Source of the DNA: Clostridium sp. 'deep sea'
GTDB taxonomy: Bacteria; Bacillota; UBA994; PWPR01
Assembly: GCF_014931565.1 (NCBI RefSeq)
Contig: NZ_CP063353.1
Coordinates: 2,604,001-2,668,000 of the forward strand
Reading direction: 5' to 3'
DNA length: 64,000 nt
This document shows positions 9,301-18,000 of this stretch, one piece after another. The notes under the pieces are model-generated. The model was not told the DNA's origin. It saw only the letters and a list, made by a program, of their open reading frames with translations, and ran no database searches. Positions within the stretch are counted from its first letter, which is position 1, and every line of letters begins with the position of its first letter. A program made the translations under genes and the position numbers.

Positions 9301-9572
9301 CTATGGTACCTGTACGGTTAGCTGAAAAATTAGGTGCCACAGTAAACTGGAGTTCAAAAAATCATACTGTTGTATATACTTTAAATGATAAAAATATCTC
9401 TATAACTATTGGCAAAAAATATGCCTTAGTAAATGGTAAGCAAATTGAGTTACCAGAAGTAGCTTATATTAATAAACAACAGCATGTTATGGTTCCATTA
9501 AGATTAATAGCTAATGAACTAGGTTATAGTGTTGAGTGGATTTCTAATAATCAGCCTATAATAATAAAATAA
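6318..9572 (+). CDS. Large secreted surface protein with C-terminal stalk (Cu amine oxidase N-type) domain, paralogue 1
   Basis: 1084 residues. A Sec signal peptide (MKRLISLFTLIMLIFG, cleavage likely after TALA, about residue 25) is followed by a long beta-rich ectodomain. The C-terminal 110 residues carry the copper-amine-oxidase-N1 (PF07833) fold: TMVPVRLAEKLGATVNW, a YALVNGK strand, then VMVPLRLIANELGY. In other Firmicutes this domain is found on secreted and S-layer-type proteins and does not by itself imply oxidase activity. Core blocks shared with the five other array members include SFGFLFNG, NGCGVD, GWNV, LLNGV, RATTDN, DPRDNS and ITDNVRL. GTG start after AGGAGG. No SLH, LPXTG or other anchor is visible. 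Likely a cell-surface structural or S-layer-like protein; the function is inferred from architecture only. Confidence 0.8.
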   Translation: MKRLISLFTLIMLIFGLFSNTALADSIEPHQVAITLNRTSIPYSSGTKVEEISGRIFSESTKALYEVNSLIKILKDDGNGVVDSGDIQVAQVRASNGEFSHKIYTDTVETGVAQYWVIGVDSACDTDYSHSKPFTFLGKATIFYIMYEIELAEPNSLNYTYPVSGELVIRGTFKNNDAGATPEIHLAYTDKFKFDDRDNTSIATADFSSSESFGFLFNGQKFVKTGDIAIYVNGIKAVKGLIEPDELIITTTPNKFKKCIPQFFLVDLNIPAAYLDSVNQSLGADYQLKAIITKPNGDTDSTILMDYNDTFTNFVGLQHEIFMSFQELGTNKVTYQLCFDQKHILPPGSTPPVLKDSFIVKEKTIEYQVSRPNRYNLVYWNINKHKIGEIKFALSNSAYHIDRNNVYVIEYLNDSTMNHMEYIEIILNGCGVDTKFKTFDENGLKPMNDDYDGLFATNTSETGELEIIINVYKDETATKPLFTEKKSINIYGWNVKIEPNTLTVNSTEDVVFTITDENNQPINNALVIIGDEKIVDCTTSNIENGRYIYSGDLKDIFKLVQTLPVSLYTLSEYAKGNTAVYEVLKSNAIDVIGKEVYTVKSNKVTLLNGVTETIKVRTTAENGDTVYPSFYRIDIDAKGNKSTPVKIPATCLGEFTDTEDGQKERPIKVHTNGSQTAVIIRATTDNKELMGEVKIDVQKPKVEITGLNTITQNFNQPITLKLLDPRDNSILEYDYELQKVDSYYDINKDNEWHYNDKNKTYTKKVLITNVNYTQATKDEKDVVLNLVMQGDNSTDVILHSFPIADAKIIANPDKLVINIPTYLTLKYKDADNKPITKQAVYLEDFYVGETDDKGEVLYAASATSSRALNFRATTEIDNVYTPLKIRATPDINSPQATIELLSTNSALITITDNVRLLMSYVDGELVNMPFPKHIATHKVTNLVAGENSFVIQAMDINNNILDTQILITVNKPKPLVIKKAEPTGYGLIEFVNDTTMVPVRLAEKLGATVNWSSKNHTVVYTLNDKNISITIGKKYALVNGKQIELPEVAYINKQQHVMVPLRLIANELGYSVEWISNNQPIIIK

Positions 9573-9610
9573 AATCAAATTGCTATAATAAAAGAATAAG
9601 TTAAGATAAT

Positions 9611-9645
9611 AAAACTCATATATATTTTGAGTTTTATTTTTTTTA
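9611..9645 (+). terminator. Intrinsic terminator after paralogue 1
   Basis: AAAACTCA, an AT-only loop, TGAGTTTT and a long T-run. The stem is AT-rich but the uridine tail is strong. Confidence 0.6.
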
Positions 9646-9912
9646 TATTACAATTTTTAATCATTCTCCATCAAGCTACACCTATCAACACTAAGTATTA
9701 AAATCTTTTAACTTTGGTAAATAAAGTGTAGTGAAATGTAACATTAATACTAATATTACTACATAAAGCATGTTTTTTTAAATAATTATTGTCGAAGTTG
9801 TTATAGCTTTTTATCGTGTTATTAAAACGTATTTTATATTCTATTTAGCATATAGTATATTTAAATATTCTACTTAAAAAAAGCTTAAAAACAATTCTAA
9901 CTATCACTTATA

Positions 9913-9935
9913 TTACAGTTATGTTACAAAACATT
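9913..9935 (+). promoter_or_regulatory. Conserved upstream element A, copy 1
   Basis: This 23-base stretch differs at two positions from 24605-24627. Both lie 170-300 bases before a surface-protein gene. Conservation inside otherwise diverged AT-rich spacers suggests a regulator site or promoter part. Confidence 0.4.
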
Positions 9936-10105
9936 CCATTCAATGATAAATTCAAATTCTATTAATAATATAAAACAAACAATAAGTTAGATATAAATAT
10001 TTAAATAAAAATGCACCATAATACGACACAGCTAAAAATCTCAGTAAAGATCAAGCAAGTTTTGTATTTAACAAAGTTGTTATAAAAAAATAGGGGGTAA
10101 CATAG

Positions 10106-13100
10106 TTGAAACGTTTTTTAGCGGTCTTTGCAGTGTTGGCGTTAGTAGTTTCTATGTTTAATAATGTTGCTTTTGCTACAACAGCTCATCAGGTATATAT
10201 TTCACTTGACAATAACAACGTTACTTATGGTGCAGGATTTACACAGGCAACTATTTCAGGCAAAATTTTTTCTAAAGACACTAAGGCTTTATATCAGGTA
10301 GATACAGAGGTAGCAATTTTTAAAGACATAAACAAAAATGGTGTGGCTGATGATGGGCCTACTTCCTTAATTGATACTTGTAGTGCTGTAAATGGAGAGT
10401 TTTCAGTTACAATCATTACTGGTACAGAAGATACTGGCTTAGGAGAGTATTTGGTAATTGGAACTAATGGCACAGGCTTTGAGTTTGCTAGCGATGCTTA
10501 CGATAAATTCACCATTATGTACCAAATAGAGTTAGCAACCCCAGAAAAACTAGAGTGGACTTTTCCTGTAGATGGTCAAGTAGAGGTTTCTGGTTCATTT
10601 GTTAATGAAGATGCAAGTTCATCAGATATATTAACAATTGAATATTTAGAAGATAATGGTGTTCCTACTGTGGCTACAGCATCATTTACTAGTCACCAAC
10701 AGTTTGGCTTTTTATTTAATGGTGAAAACTTTAAAGAGTCTGGCAAAATTGGGTTATTTGTAAATGGAATTTTAGCTAAAACAGGTATAATTTCTGCAAA
10801 TACTATGGATGTAAACCTTGTTCCAGAAAAAGCAGTAAGAATTTTAGGTGAAACTCAGTTTACAGCTGATTTTAATTTTGCGAAAAGCTACTTAAATACA
10901 GACGAATCATGTATGGCTGAAAAACACAGAGTACAATACACTATCTATAAACCAGATGAAACAATTCTTACAGGTTATGATACTAAAGTATTATTAAACC
11001 CAAGTGGTAAAAAGTTTACAAAAATGTCTACCCAGCAAAAAGATTTTGCTATTACCTTTAGCGAAAATGACCCATTAGGTGAATATACAATTGTCTTTGA
11101 ACTAAGAAAAAATGATGTAGATAACATTATTCAAAAAAAATCACTAACATTTGAGGTCATTAATCCTAAAAAATATAACTTAGTAGAATGGGGTTTAACA
11201 AAACACAATGTTGGTGACATTAGTTTTGCTTTACCAAAGCTAGTTGGTGACGAAATAAAATATGGTAATGCTACTCAAAAGGTTAAAGTTAAAAAATACA
11301 CCCATATTGGTGAAGATCACAGTATAGCTAAATGCGGCTTAGTTGAAATAATAATTAAAGGCTGTGGAATAGATAAAAAGTTTAAGTCTTTTGATGAAAA
11401 TGGCATAAAAACAACAGATTACGATGGAGTTTACACAATTTCACCAACTCAAACAGGAGATATGACTGTAAAAATTAACGTTTACAAAACAGCTACAGAT
11501 ACTTCTCCAATATATACAGTAACACAAAATCTCCAAATAGTTGGTTGGAATGTAACCATTGAACCAACAACTATTGTTGTGGGCTCTACAGAAGATATTG
11601 TATTTACTATTACCAATGAAAATGGTGATACAATTAACAACGCAATTATTATGATTGGTGACAAAGTTGTTGCAAATGGTACAACAACAAATATCTCTGC
11701 TGGTACCTATATTTATGTTGAAGACGCAGAAGATAAATTTAAAGCAGTGCAAACTTTGCCTGTAACATTTTGGACTAAAACAGAGCATGATAAAGGTAGT
11801 AGTGGTGAGTATATGGTAAGCAAAGCTAGTGGAATTAATGTAATTGGTGATGAGGTTTACACAGTTACTTCTAAAACAGCTACCTTATTAAATGGCGTTA
11901 AAGAAACAATTTTAGTAACCTCAGTTGATGAAAATGGCGATATTATTTACCCAACCTATTACCGAATTAATGTAGATGCCGATGGAGTAGAATCTGATCC
12001 TATAGAAATCTCAAGTTCTGACCTAGGCGCCTATGTTGATGATGATGGTGTAGATGGTAAAGAGGCTCGTAGAATTACTATACTACCTAGCGCTGATCAA
12101 TCTGCTGTAATTATAAGAGCAACAACAGATAGCAGAAAGAAAATGGGCGAGGTAAGAATAGATATTGAAAAACCTAAGGTAGTTTTAACAGGTGTAAAAA
12201 CCCTAACTGAATACTTTACAGGTAAAATTAAGGCAACCTTAATTGATCCACGTACAGATGCTTTATTAGATAAAGAATTTAACTTAGTAGATAATAGTGA
12301 TTACTTTATTTGGTCTTCAGCAGAAAACTTCCAATACGATTACGATAATGAAGTTTATGCAATTGACGTTCGTGTTGAAGATGTTTTATGGAATAAAGCA
12401 GCAGAAGACGAAAAAGACGTTATTATGCACGTTGTTATGAACGGCGATAGTAGCACAAATGTAATTGTAGAAACAATTCCTGTAGCTACAGCAAAATTAA
12501 CAGCAGATCCTAATATCTTAATTATAAATACTCCTGCTTACATTACCCTAACCTATGTTGATGCTGAGGCTATTCCAATTAAAGAAAAAGCAGTATATTT
12601 AGTAGATGAGGGCATCGGTGAAACAGATGAAGAAGGCAAAGTAGTATACGCTGCATCATCATCAACATCAATAACTCAAAAGTTTAAGGCTGCAACCCAA
12701 GTTAGTGATAAATTTGTTGAAACAAAGGTTAAGTCTATGCCAGATATAGAGCCTCCTAAAGCTACAATTGAATTAAGTCAATCTGGTACTTCTGCTATTA
12801 TTACCATTGAGGATAATGTAAGACTAAACATATCTTATGTAGATGGTGAAGAAGTAGATATGAGGTTCCCTAAAGCTATAGCAACTCATATAGTTCATAA
12901 CTTAATGCCAGGTAAAAATACCTTTGTAGTTCAATCTATGGATATTAACAATAATATTTTAGATACAACAGTTACTGTAAATGTAGAATTTACTCCAGAG
13001 CCTTTAATAATTAAGGTTGGTGAAACTACTGAGTATGGCGTTGTAGAGATGGTATCTGATGTAACGATGGTGCCTGTACGTTTAGTAGAAAAACTAGGCA

Positions 13101-13336
13101 CAACTGTAGAATGGATTCCAAATACCCTAACAGCAACATATAAATTAAATGATGTTATTATCTCTATTACTATTGGTGAAGAGTATGCTTTAGTAAATGG
13201 CGTACAGGTAAAATTGCCTATACCTGCTTATATAAATGAACAGGAAAGAGCCATGGTTCCGTTACGCATGATTGCCCAAGAACTTGGCTTTGAGGTAAAA
13301 TGGAGCTCGAATACTGAACCAATAACAATAAAATAA
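10106..13336 (+). CDS. Large secreted surface protein with C-terminal stalk domain, paralogue 2
   Basis: 1076 residues, the closest relative of paralogue 1 along its whole length. Signal peptide starts MKRFLAVFAVLALVVSMF and is likely cut after VAFA. The ectodomain repeats the family blocks: ISGKIFSKDTKALYQVD, QFGFLFNGE, KGCGIDKKFKSFDENG, GWNVTIEP, DENGDIIYP, IIRATTD, IDPRTD and IEDNVRL, ending in the PF07833-type domain (TMVPVRLVEKLGTTVEW and AMVPLRMIAQELGFEVKW). The start is TTG with GGGGG upstream; a TTG also starts the member at 33038. Codons are richer in GAA, GCT and ACA than paralogue 1. Probably a secreted envelope protein; the tandem position and similarity point to duplication of one ancestral gene. 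Confidence 0.8.
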   Translation: MKRFLAVFAVLALVVSMFNNVAFATTAHQVYISLDNNNVTYGAGFTQATISGKIFSKDTKALYQVDTEVAIFKDINKNGVADDGPTSLIDTCSAVNGEFSVTIITGTEDTGLGEYLVIGTNGTGFEFASDAYDKFTIMYQIELATPEKLEWTFPVDGQVEVSGSFVNEDASSSDILTIEYLEDNGVPTVATASFTSHQQFGFLFNGENFKESGKIGLFVNGILAKTGIISANTMDVNLVPEKAVRILGETQFTADFNFAKSYLNTDESCMAEKHRVQYTIYKPDETILTGYDTKVLLNPSGKKFTKMSTQQKDFAITFSENDPLGEYTIVFELRKNDVDNIIQKKSLTFEVINPKKYNLVEWGLTKHNVGDISFALPKLVGDEIKYGNATQKVKVKKYTHIGEDHSIAKCGLVEIIIKGCGIDKKFKSFDENGIKTTDYDGVYTISPTQTGDMTVKINVYKTATDTSPIYTVTQNLQIVGWNVTIEPTTIVVGSTEDIVFTITNENGDTINNAIIMIGDKVVANGTTTNISAGTYIYVEDAEDKFKAVQTLPVTFWTKTEHDKGSSGEYMVSKASGINVIGDEVYTVTSKTATLLNGVKETILVTSVDENGDIIYPTYYRINVDADGVESDPIEISSSDLGAYVDDDGVDGKEARRITILPSADQSAVIIRATTDSRKKMGEVRIDIEKPKVVLTGVKTLTEYFTGKIKATLIDPRTDALLDKEFNLVDNSDYFIWSSAENFQYDYDNEVYAIDVRVEDVLWNKAAEDEKDVIMHVVMNGDSSTNVIVETIPVATAKLTADPNILIINTPAYITLTYVDAEAIPIKEKAVYLVDEGIGETDEEGKVVYAASSSTSITQKFKAATQVSDKFVETKVKSMPDIEPPKATIELSQSGTSAIITIEDNVRLNISYVDGEEVDMRFPKAIATHIVHNLMPGKNTFVVQSMDINNNILDTTVTVNVEFTPEPLIIKVGETTEYGVVEMVSDVTMVPVRLVEKLGTTVEWIPNTLTATYKLNDVIISITIGEEYALVNGVQVKLPIPAYINEQERAMVPLRMIAQELGFEVKWSSNTEPITIK

Positions 13337-13340
13337 TCTT

Positions 13341-13365
13341 AAAAAAGGGCTGTAAGCCCTTTTTT
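13341..13365 (+). terminator. Intrinsic terminator after paralogue 2
   Basis: AAAAAAGGGCT-gta-AGCCCTTTTTT, a compact GC-rich hairpin with a T-run. Confidence 0.85.
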
Positions 13366-13444
13366 GCTTTAAATGACTATTACAATATAGTAACATAATT
13401 GCTTATACTTATTTAACACCTTATAATTATAGTGGTGAGTAAAA

Positions 13445-13921
13445 ATGACTATAACAACAAAAAAACAAAGCCATGCAAATATTTATCATATATTAACAAA
13501 GGGCAATAATAAAACTAACTTATTTAACAATGAGCAAGACTATAATAAATACCTGCAAATACTGCATAACCAAAAACAAACAAAAGCCTTTGAGCTATAC
13601 GGATATAGCCTTAATGGTAATCACGTACATCTTATAATAAAACAGCAGCAAGAGCCAATCTCAAACATTATTAAGGCAATCAATATTAGTTATGCCCGTT
13701 ATTTTAATCATAAATATAACAGAGAAGGACACCTATTTCAGGGTAGGTATCAGAGTGAAATAATTAATAGCCCTAACCATTTACTCGAATGTGTAAAATA
13801 CCTGCATTATGAAAATGGCTTTAATAACTATACCAGTTTTAATTCATATCAAAGCAATAACACTCAATTAGTAGACACTAACTTTTTAGCTTTTATCATA
13901 AATAACCTAAAAAAAAGCTAA
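13445..13921 (+). CDS. REP-associated tyrosine transposase (RAYT, Y1/IS200-like), first part
   Basis: 158 residues of a Y1-type HUH transposase. The HUH motif is GNHVHLII (His60, His62), followed by the family block YARYFNHKYNREGHLFQGRYQSE, which carries the candidate nucleophilic tyrosine (Tyr83 or Tyr86). The frame stops right after an eight-A run (13909-13916), but the -1 frame continues without a break for about 85 more codons to 14181. So the intact protein would be about 245 residues, as is usual for RAYTs. No IS200/IS605 left or right ends and no tnpB are nearby, and palindromes of REP type occur in the window. RAYTs are single-copy relatives of transposases that act on REP palindromes. 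Confidence 0.8.
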   Translation: MTITTKKQSHANIYHILTKGNNKTNLFNNEQDYNKYLQILHNQKQTKAFELYGYSLNGNHVHLIIKQQQEPISNIIKAINISYARYFNHKYNREGHLFQGRYQSEIINSPNHLLECVKYLHYENGFNNYTSFNSYQSNNTQLVDTNFLAFIINNLKKS

Positions 13922-14181
13922 ATGAACCCCTAAATACTAACTACCTATTCCTAGATATAAATTTAAATACTATAATAGAAAGCAAAGCACAACAATATAT
14001 AGCCAAAGTTCTTAAAGAAAAACAGCTAATGTTATATGAACTTAACATAAAAGAGTACAAGCCTCTAAGAGCCCAAATTATTAGTAAGCTTAAAGCAGAT
14101 GGCTTATCTATTAGAACAATTGCTAAATTGCTTAATATAAATCGCAATATTGTGCAGAGAGTAAAAATGGAGGATAACTAA
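13909..14181 (+). pseudogene. RAYT C-terminal part in the -1 frame
   Basis: From the A8 run the -1 frame reads KLNEPLNTNYLFLDINLN and continues to a TAA at 14179-14181. It has a helix-turn-helix-like ending (KADGLSIRTIAKLLNI, NRNIVQRVK), as seen at the C-termini of many RAYTs. It lacks its own ribosome binding site. The slippery A-AAA-AAA-G string could support programmed -1 frameshifting as in IS1 or IS3 elements; alternatively one A was lost or gained and the gene is broken. Its TAA overlaps the ATG of the next gene. Confidence 0.55.
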
Positions 14182-14684
14182 TGAAATATACCTTTAAAAT
14201 TCCCAATAAAAACAAGTCGACTGTAGAGGTTAATATTGCCTATTTTACAGGTCAACATAAAGTTTTTGTTGATGGAAAACAAATACAAGCAATAGATAAA
14301 TACAAAAAGCTCTACGAAATACCCCATAGTAAAACAACAACTAAAAAAATGAGATTAGCACCTAAAGCCATAGACTTTGGATTAACTGTTTTTTATGGTG
14401 ATAAAGAAATTCCTGTTGCCCCCAAACTACCAATACTCGATTATGTATTTGGCTATTTACCTTTTGGTATAGGTGTATACGCCTCTGCTCTTTACGACCC
14501 CAGTATATTAGGTAGCTTTATAATAGGTTTAGTTAGTCTTTTATTATCCTTTGAAAACATTAAGCTATTTCGTAACAAAAGGCTTGGTCACTTTACCAAA
14601 AATGGTTTAAACATACTAATTTGCATTGCTTCTTATGGCATATTTTACTTAATTCAATATGCCGACAAGCTAATATTTAAATAA
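14181..14684 (+). CDS. Unknown membrane protein after the RAYT
   Basis: 167 residues. Residues 1-80 are polar and strand-like (FKIPNKNKSTVEVNIAYF, KVFVDGKQI); residues 85-165 hold three hydrophobic segments, including YLPFGIGVYASALYD and GSFIIGLVSLLLSF. The ATG overlaps the stop of the RAYT frame (TAATG), so translation may be coupled; AATGGAGGATAA just upstream serves as ribosome binding site. A strong terminator follows. I do not recognise the family, and nothing links it to transposition except position. Confidence 0.65.
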   Translation: MKYTFKIPNKNKSTVEVNIAYFTGQHKVFVDGKQIQAIDKYKKLYEIPHSKTTTKKMRLAPKAIDFGLTVFYGDKEIPVAPKLPILDYVFGYLPFGIGVYASALYDPSILGSFIIGLVSLLLSFENIKLFRNKRLGHFTKNGLNILICIASYGIFYLIQYADKLIFK

Positions 14685-14689
14685 ACTAT

Positions 14690-14730
14690 AAAGGGTAGTT
14701 GATAAATGATATTTTATCAACTACCCTTTT
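14690..14730 (+). terminator. Intrinsic terminator after the RAYT-membrane protein pair
   Basis: AAAGGGTAGTTGATAAA pairs with TTTATCAACTACCCTTT across a short loop; a 16-17 bp stem followed by T residues. Confidence 0.85.
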
Positions 14731-14763
14731 GTTATTGTAAGGTGTATTTTATGTAACTCCCAT

Positions 14764-14794
14764 TGTAGTGAACGGCCTCCGTGCCGTTCAAATG
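14764..14794 (+). repeat. REP-like palindrome, copy A
   Basis: GTAG-t then GAACGGC-ctccgt-GCCGTTC. The GTAG tetranucleotide 5' of an imperfect palindrome is the hallmark of REP elements handled by RAYTs. It lies about 600 bases after the RAYT frame. Related copies are at 41371, 43702 and (inverted) 41314. Confidence 0.55.
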
Positions 14795-15062
14795 CCTATC
14801 ATTAATCCAAACCAAAAAAAACACCTCTAAAAGCAAAAAATAAACCAACCTCCCCTACATTTAAAAATCTTAATTATCCAAAAAACAACATAAAAATAAA
14901 GTATAAGTATATACATAAAGCAAGTACAAAAAAGTACATGTTTTCACTCTAAAGAATAATGGTAAAATAAGTGGTTTACATGAAACATTTACCTATTTTA
15001 AGCGTCTAACAATCGTAAGTATATAGATAAAGCTTATTTAAAGACCAAGGTGAAAAAATATT
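14795..15062. other. AT-rich leader region before the 1970-residue surface protein
   Basis: No reading frame. It contains element B (14961-14986) shared with the region before 24904, and AAGGTG ten bases before the ATG at 15063. Confidence 0.4.
14961..14986 (+). promoter_or_regulatory. Conserved upstream element B, copy 1
   Basis: GGTAAAATAAG then TGGTTTACATGAAAC. The same order occurs at 24679-24705 with few changes. Both lie upstream of surface-protein genes. It contains inverted GTAAA/TTTAC half sites, so a dimeric regulator is possible. Confidence 0.4.
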
Positions 15063-18000
15063 ATGCGTTATGAGGAGGTCATGATCATAAAAAGATTATT
15101 ATCAATATTTAGTATAGTAGCACTAATTGTAAGCATGTTTAGTGGTGTAACATACGCCGAAAAAGAACAAAACGATGTGTATAAAATAGTGGCAGAAAAA
15201 ACTACTATTAATGAAGGCTCACTAGAAACCCTAAAGATAGATATAAAGGTTAGTAAGTCTGGGGCAACGCCTATTGCAACAACACAAGAATTAGATGGCT
15301 TAAGTTTAGCCTTTTTTGCTAAAGATAGTGATGTGTTAGTAAAAAATGATGGAGTAGACATTACCCAGGAAATAGTGGGTGGTGCATGTCAATTTTTAGC
15401 AACTGACATAGAGACCTTGCCAAGGGGTACTTACTATATAAAAATTGTATCAGAGCCAGGTTCAGTTAATGGAACCATAACGGGTAGCCAAAACCAGTAT
15501 TTTAACCTGATTGGCTCAGCTGACTATGATGAGGGCGACCCAATAGTAGAGGTAGCAACAATCAATATAACCTATGGGGCAGACCAAGCTAAAACAGCTC
15601 TAGCAGATGCTTCCGGAAATCAAACTGAGGTAGACAATAATATACAGGAATCCGATTTTATATCAGCAAATTTTTTAAGATATCAAAGTAATTTGCTAGA
15701 ACAGTATAAAGCAGAGTTAGCTTCACAGGTTTTAACAGTTGACCAGTTACAAAATGACCTTATTGACAAGGTCAATGCTGAACAGGAGCTACTAAAGTTA
15801 CCTAATACTCATACAACAGACCTAAATACAGGCGAGAATATTAAAGATTGGGTTAAAACATTAATTAATAATAATCCTTTAATAACTGTAAATATTGAGC
15901 CTCCATCATTAAATGCTGCTATAGAAGATGATGGAACAGTAAGAAGACAAAGCAGTGAATCAATAGGTGATGTAGTTTTTAAATTAAGCTGTGAAAACTA
16001 TAGCAATACTAAGACAATTAAAATAACTGTTCCTGTAAAAAGTGATGATGAAAAACTAAGCGATGCTGAAAATGATTTAGGATCAGCTTTTACTGAAACA
16101 GTAGCAAAAGAGTTTGGAGATAACATATTAACTTGGGCTACAAATCAGATTACAGGTGTAACTGTTGCTATTAAAGCTGATGGTCATAACCATTCAGCAA
16201 TTGAAACTAATGGTGTTATAAATCGTCAAGGAATACTTGCTAAAGAAAACCTAGTATTTATTCTAACTGCATCACCTGGCAATACCAGAGAGCTTGTATT
16301 TGAAGCAGGAGTTCAACCAGATGGTGATTTAGCTAAAATAGAAATAGCAAAAACAGCTTTAGGCAATAGCCTTACTGAAACAGTTGCAAAAGAATTTGGC
16401 ACTAACATATTAACTTGGGCCAATAATCAAACTACTGATGTATCAATTACTATTAAATCTGCTGGACATAGCCACTCAGCAATTGCGACTAATGGTGTTA
16501 TAACTCGTACAGGTGTAATAGAGACAGATGTATTAACCTTTGTTATAGAAGCAGGCACAGAGTCGCAAGAGCATGAGTTTACAGCTGGTGTTCAACCTGA
16601 TGATGATTTAGGGAAAATAGAAAAAGCAAAAACAGCCTTGGGTGATACATTTGCAGAGTCAAACTATGAATTTGGTGATAACATTTTAGAATGGGCTCAA
16701 AATAGGGTTAGTGATGTCACAATAACAATTTTGAGCGTAAGTCATGTTGCAATAGGAGCTAACGGAGATATTAGCAGGAAAAGCATTGCAACAGACGGAG
16801 AAGTGGTATTTACAATAACAGCTTCTGAAGAAGATAAAAAGAACATTACATTTAATGCAGCAGTTCAAGCAAGTGCCGAACAAACGGAGTTAGATAACGC
16901 TGAAATAGCTTTAGAAGACCAAAATAATACTATTGAAACCAGCTCAAAGGAGTTTGGCGACAATATAATAAGTTGGGCAAATAATATAATAAGTAACTCC
17001 AGTATTACTGTAGAAATTGAAAACGAAAATCATTCAGTAATAAATAGTGATGGAAGTATAAATAGGTATGCTACAAATAACAACGAAACAGTAACATTTA
17101 AACTTACATCAGGTTTATTATCAGCTACGGTTGATCTATCACTTGAAGTTTTACTAAAAACAAGTGCTGAAAGAGTAAACGATGCTGTAACTGCTATAAC
17201 TAACGGCAATGCAAATGCTTTAGTAACTAATGAAAATATACTAATTTGGGCACAAAACTTAGTTGATCATATGCAGGTTACAGTGGCTTTAAACAGTGTA
17301 ACTCATAATGCTATTAGTAGTATTACAGGTGTGGTAACACAGCAAGTAACTAATGAGAGTGGTTCTGTTAATTTTCAAGTAACCTCTAATGCCTTAGGTG
17401 TTAATGAATCACAGGCGCTTAGTAAAAACGTTACTATTACAGCCCGAAATTTAACAGATGATGAAAAGCTACAGACTGTTAAAAATCAAATGCCAACAAG
17501 CTACACTGTTACTTCAAGTGGTGAAAACCTTGTTGCTTGGCTAACAAACAAGGTAACTGCTACTGGTATAACTGGTGTAAATGTAAATAATACTGTTTCA
17601 AGCTATAACAGCTCTGTTAATAATACGGGTATAGCTACCTTTGGCACTTACCAAAACACAGGCAATGTAGTGTTTACCTTAAAATGTGGTAGTAATAGCA
17701 AAACCCTAACTGTGTTTATAACAGTACCTAAAAACATACCAGTATGTAAAATAAAACTAGATACCAGTGATATAATTGAGCACTGCAGTACATTTGGTTA
17801 TGCTACTATTTCAGGTAAAATACTAGACTACAATAATAATTATATGGTATCAAGTGCTGATTGCACTATTAAGCTATATATAGATGAAAATAAAGATGGC
17901 ATACTAGACTCAGGAGATACCCAATTAGAGACTCAATATGCTAGCAATGGTTCTTTTTCATTTAAAACAGTTACTACTCGAATAGCACAAATAATAGTAG

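Larger units (their letters stand above)
9573..10105. other. 533-bp AT-rich intergenic region with terminator and shared upstream element
   Basis: Holds the terminator of paralogue 1 (9611-9645) and, at 9913-9935, the sequence TTACAGTTATGTTACAAAAC, nearly identical to a site upstream of the gene at 24904. No reading frame with a ribosome binding site was found. The long untranslated stretch before the TTG start at 10106 fits a regulated or stabilised leader. Confidence 0.5.

Noticed and set aside
9020-9572. Copper amine oxidase activity for the surface proteins
   Set aside because: Only the small N1-type fold is present; no catalytic topaquinone domain or copper-binding histidine set is seen.
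11441-11788. 115-codon minus-strand frame inside paralogue 2
   Set aside because: Cys-rich antisense product of Thr/Asn-rich codons, with no start signal.
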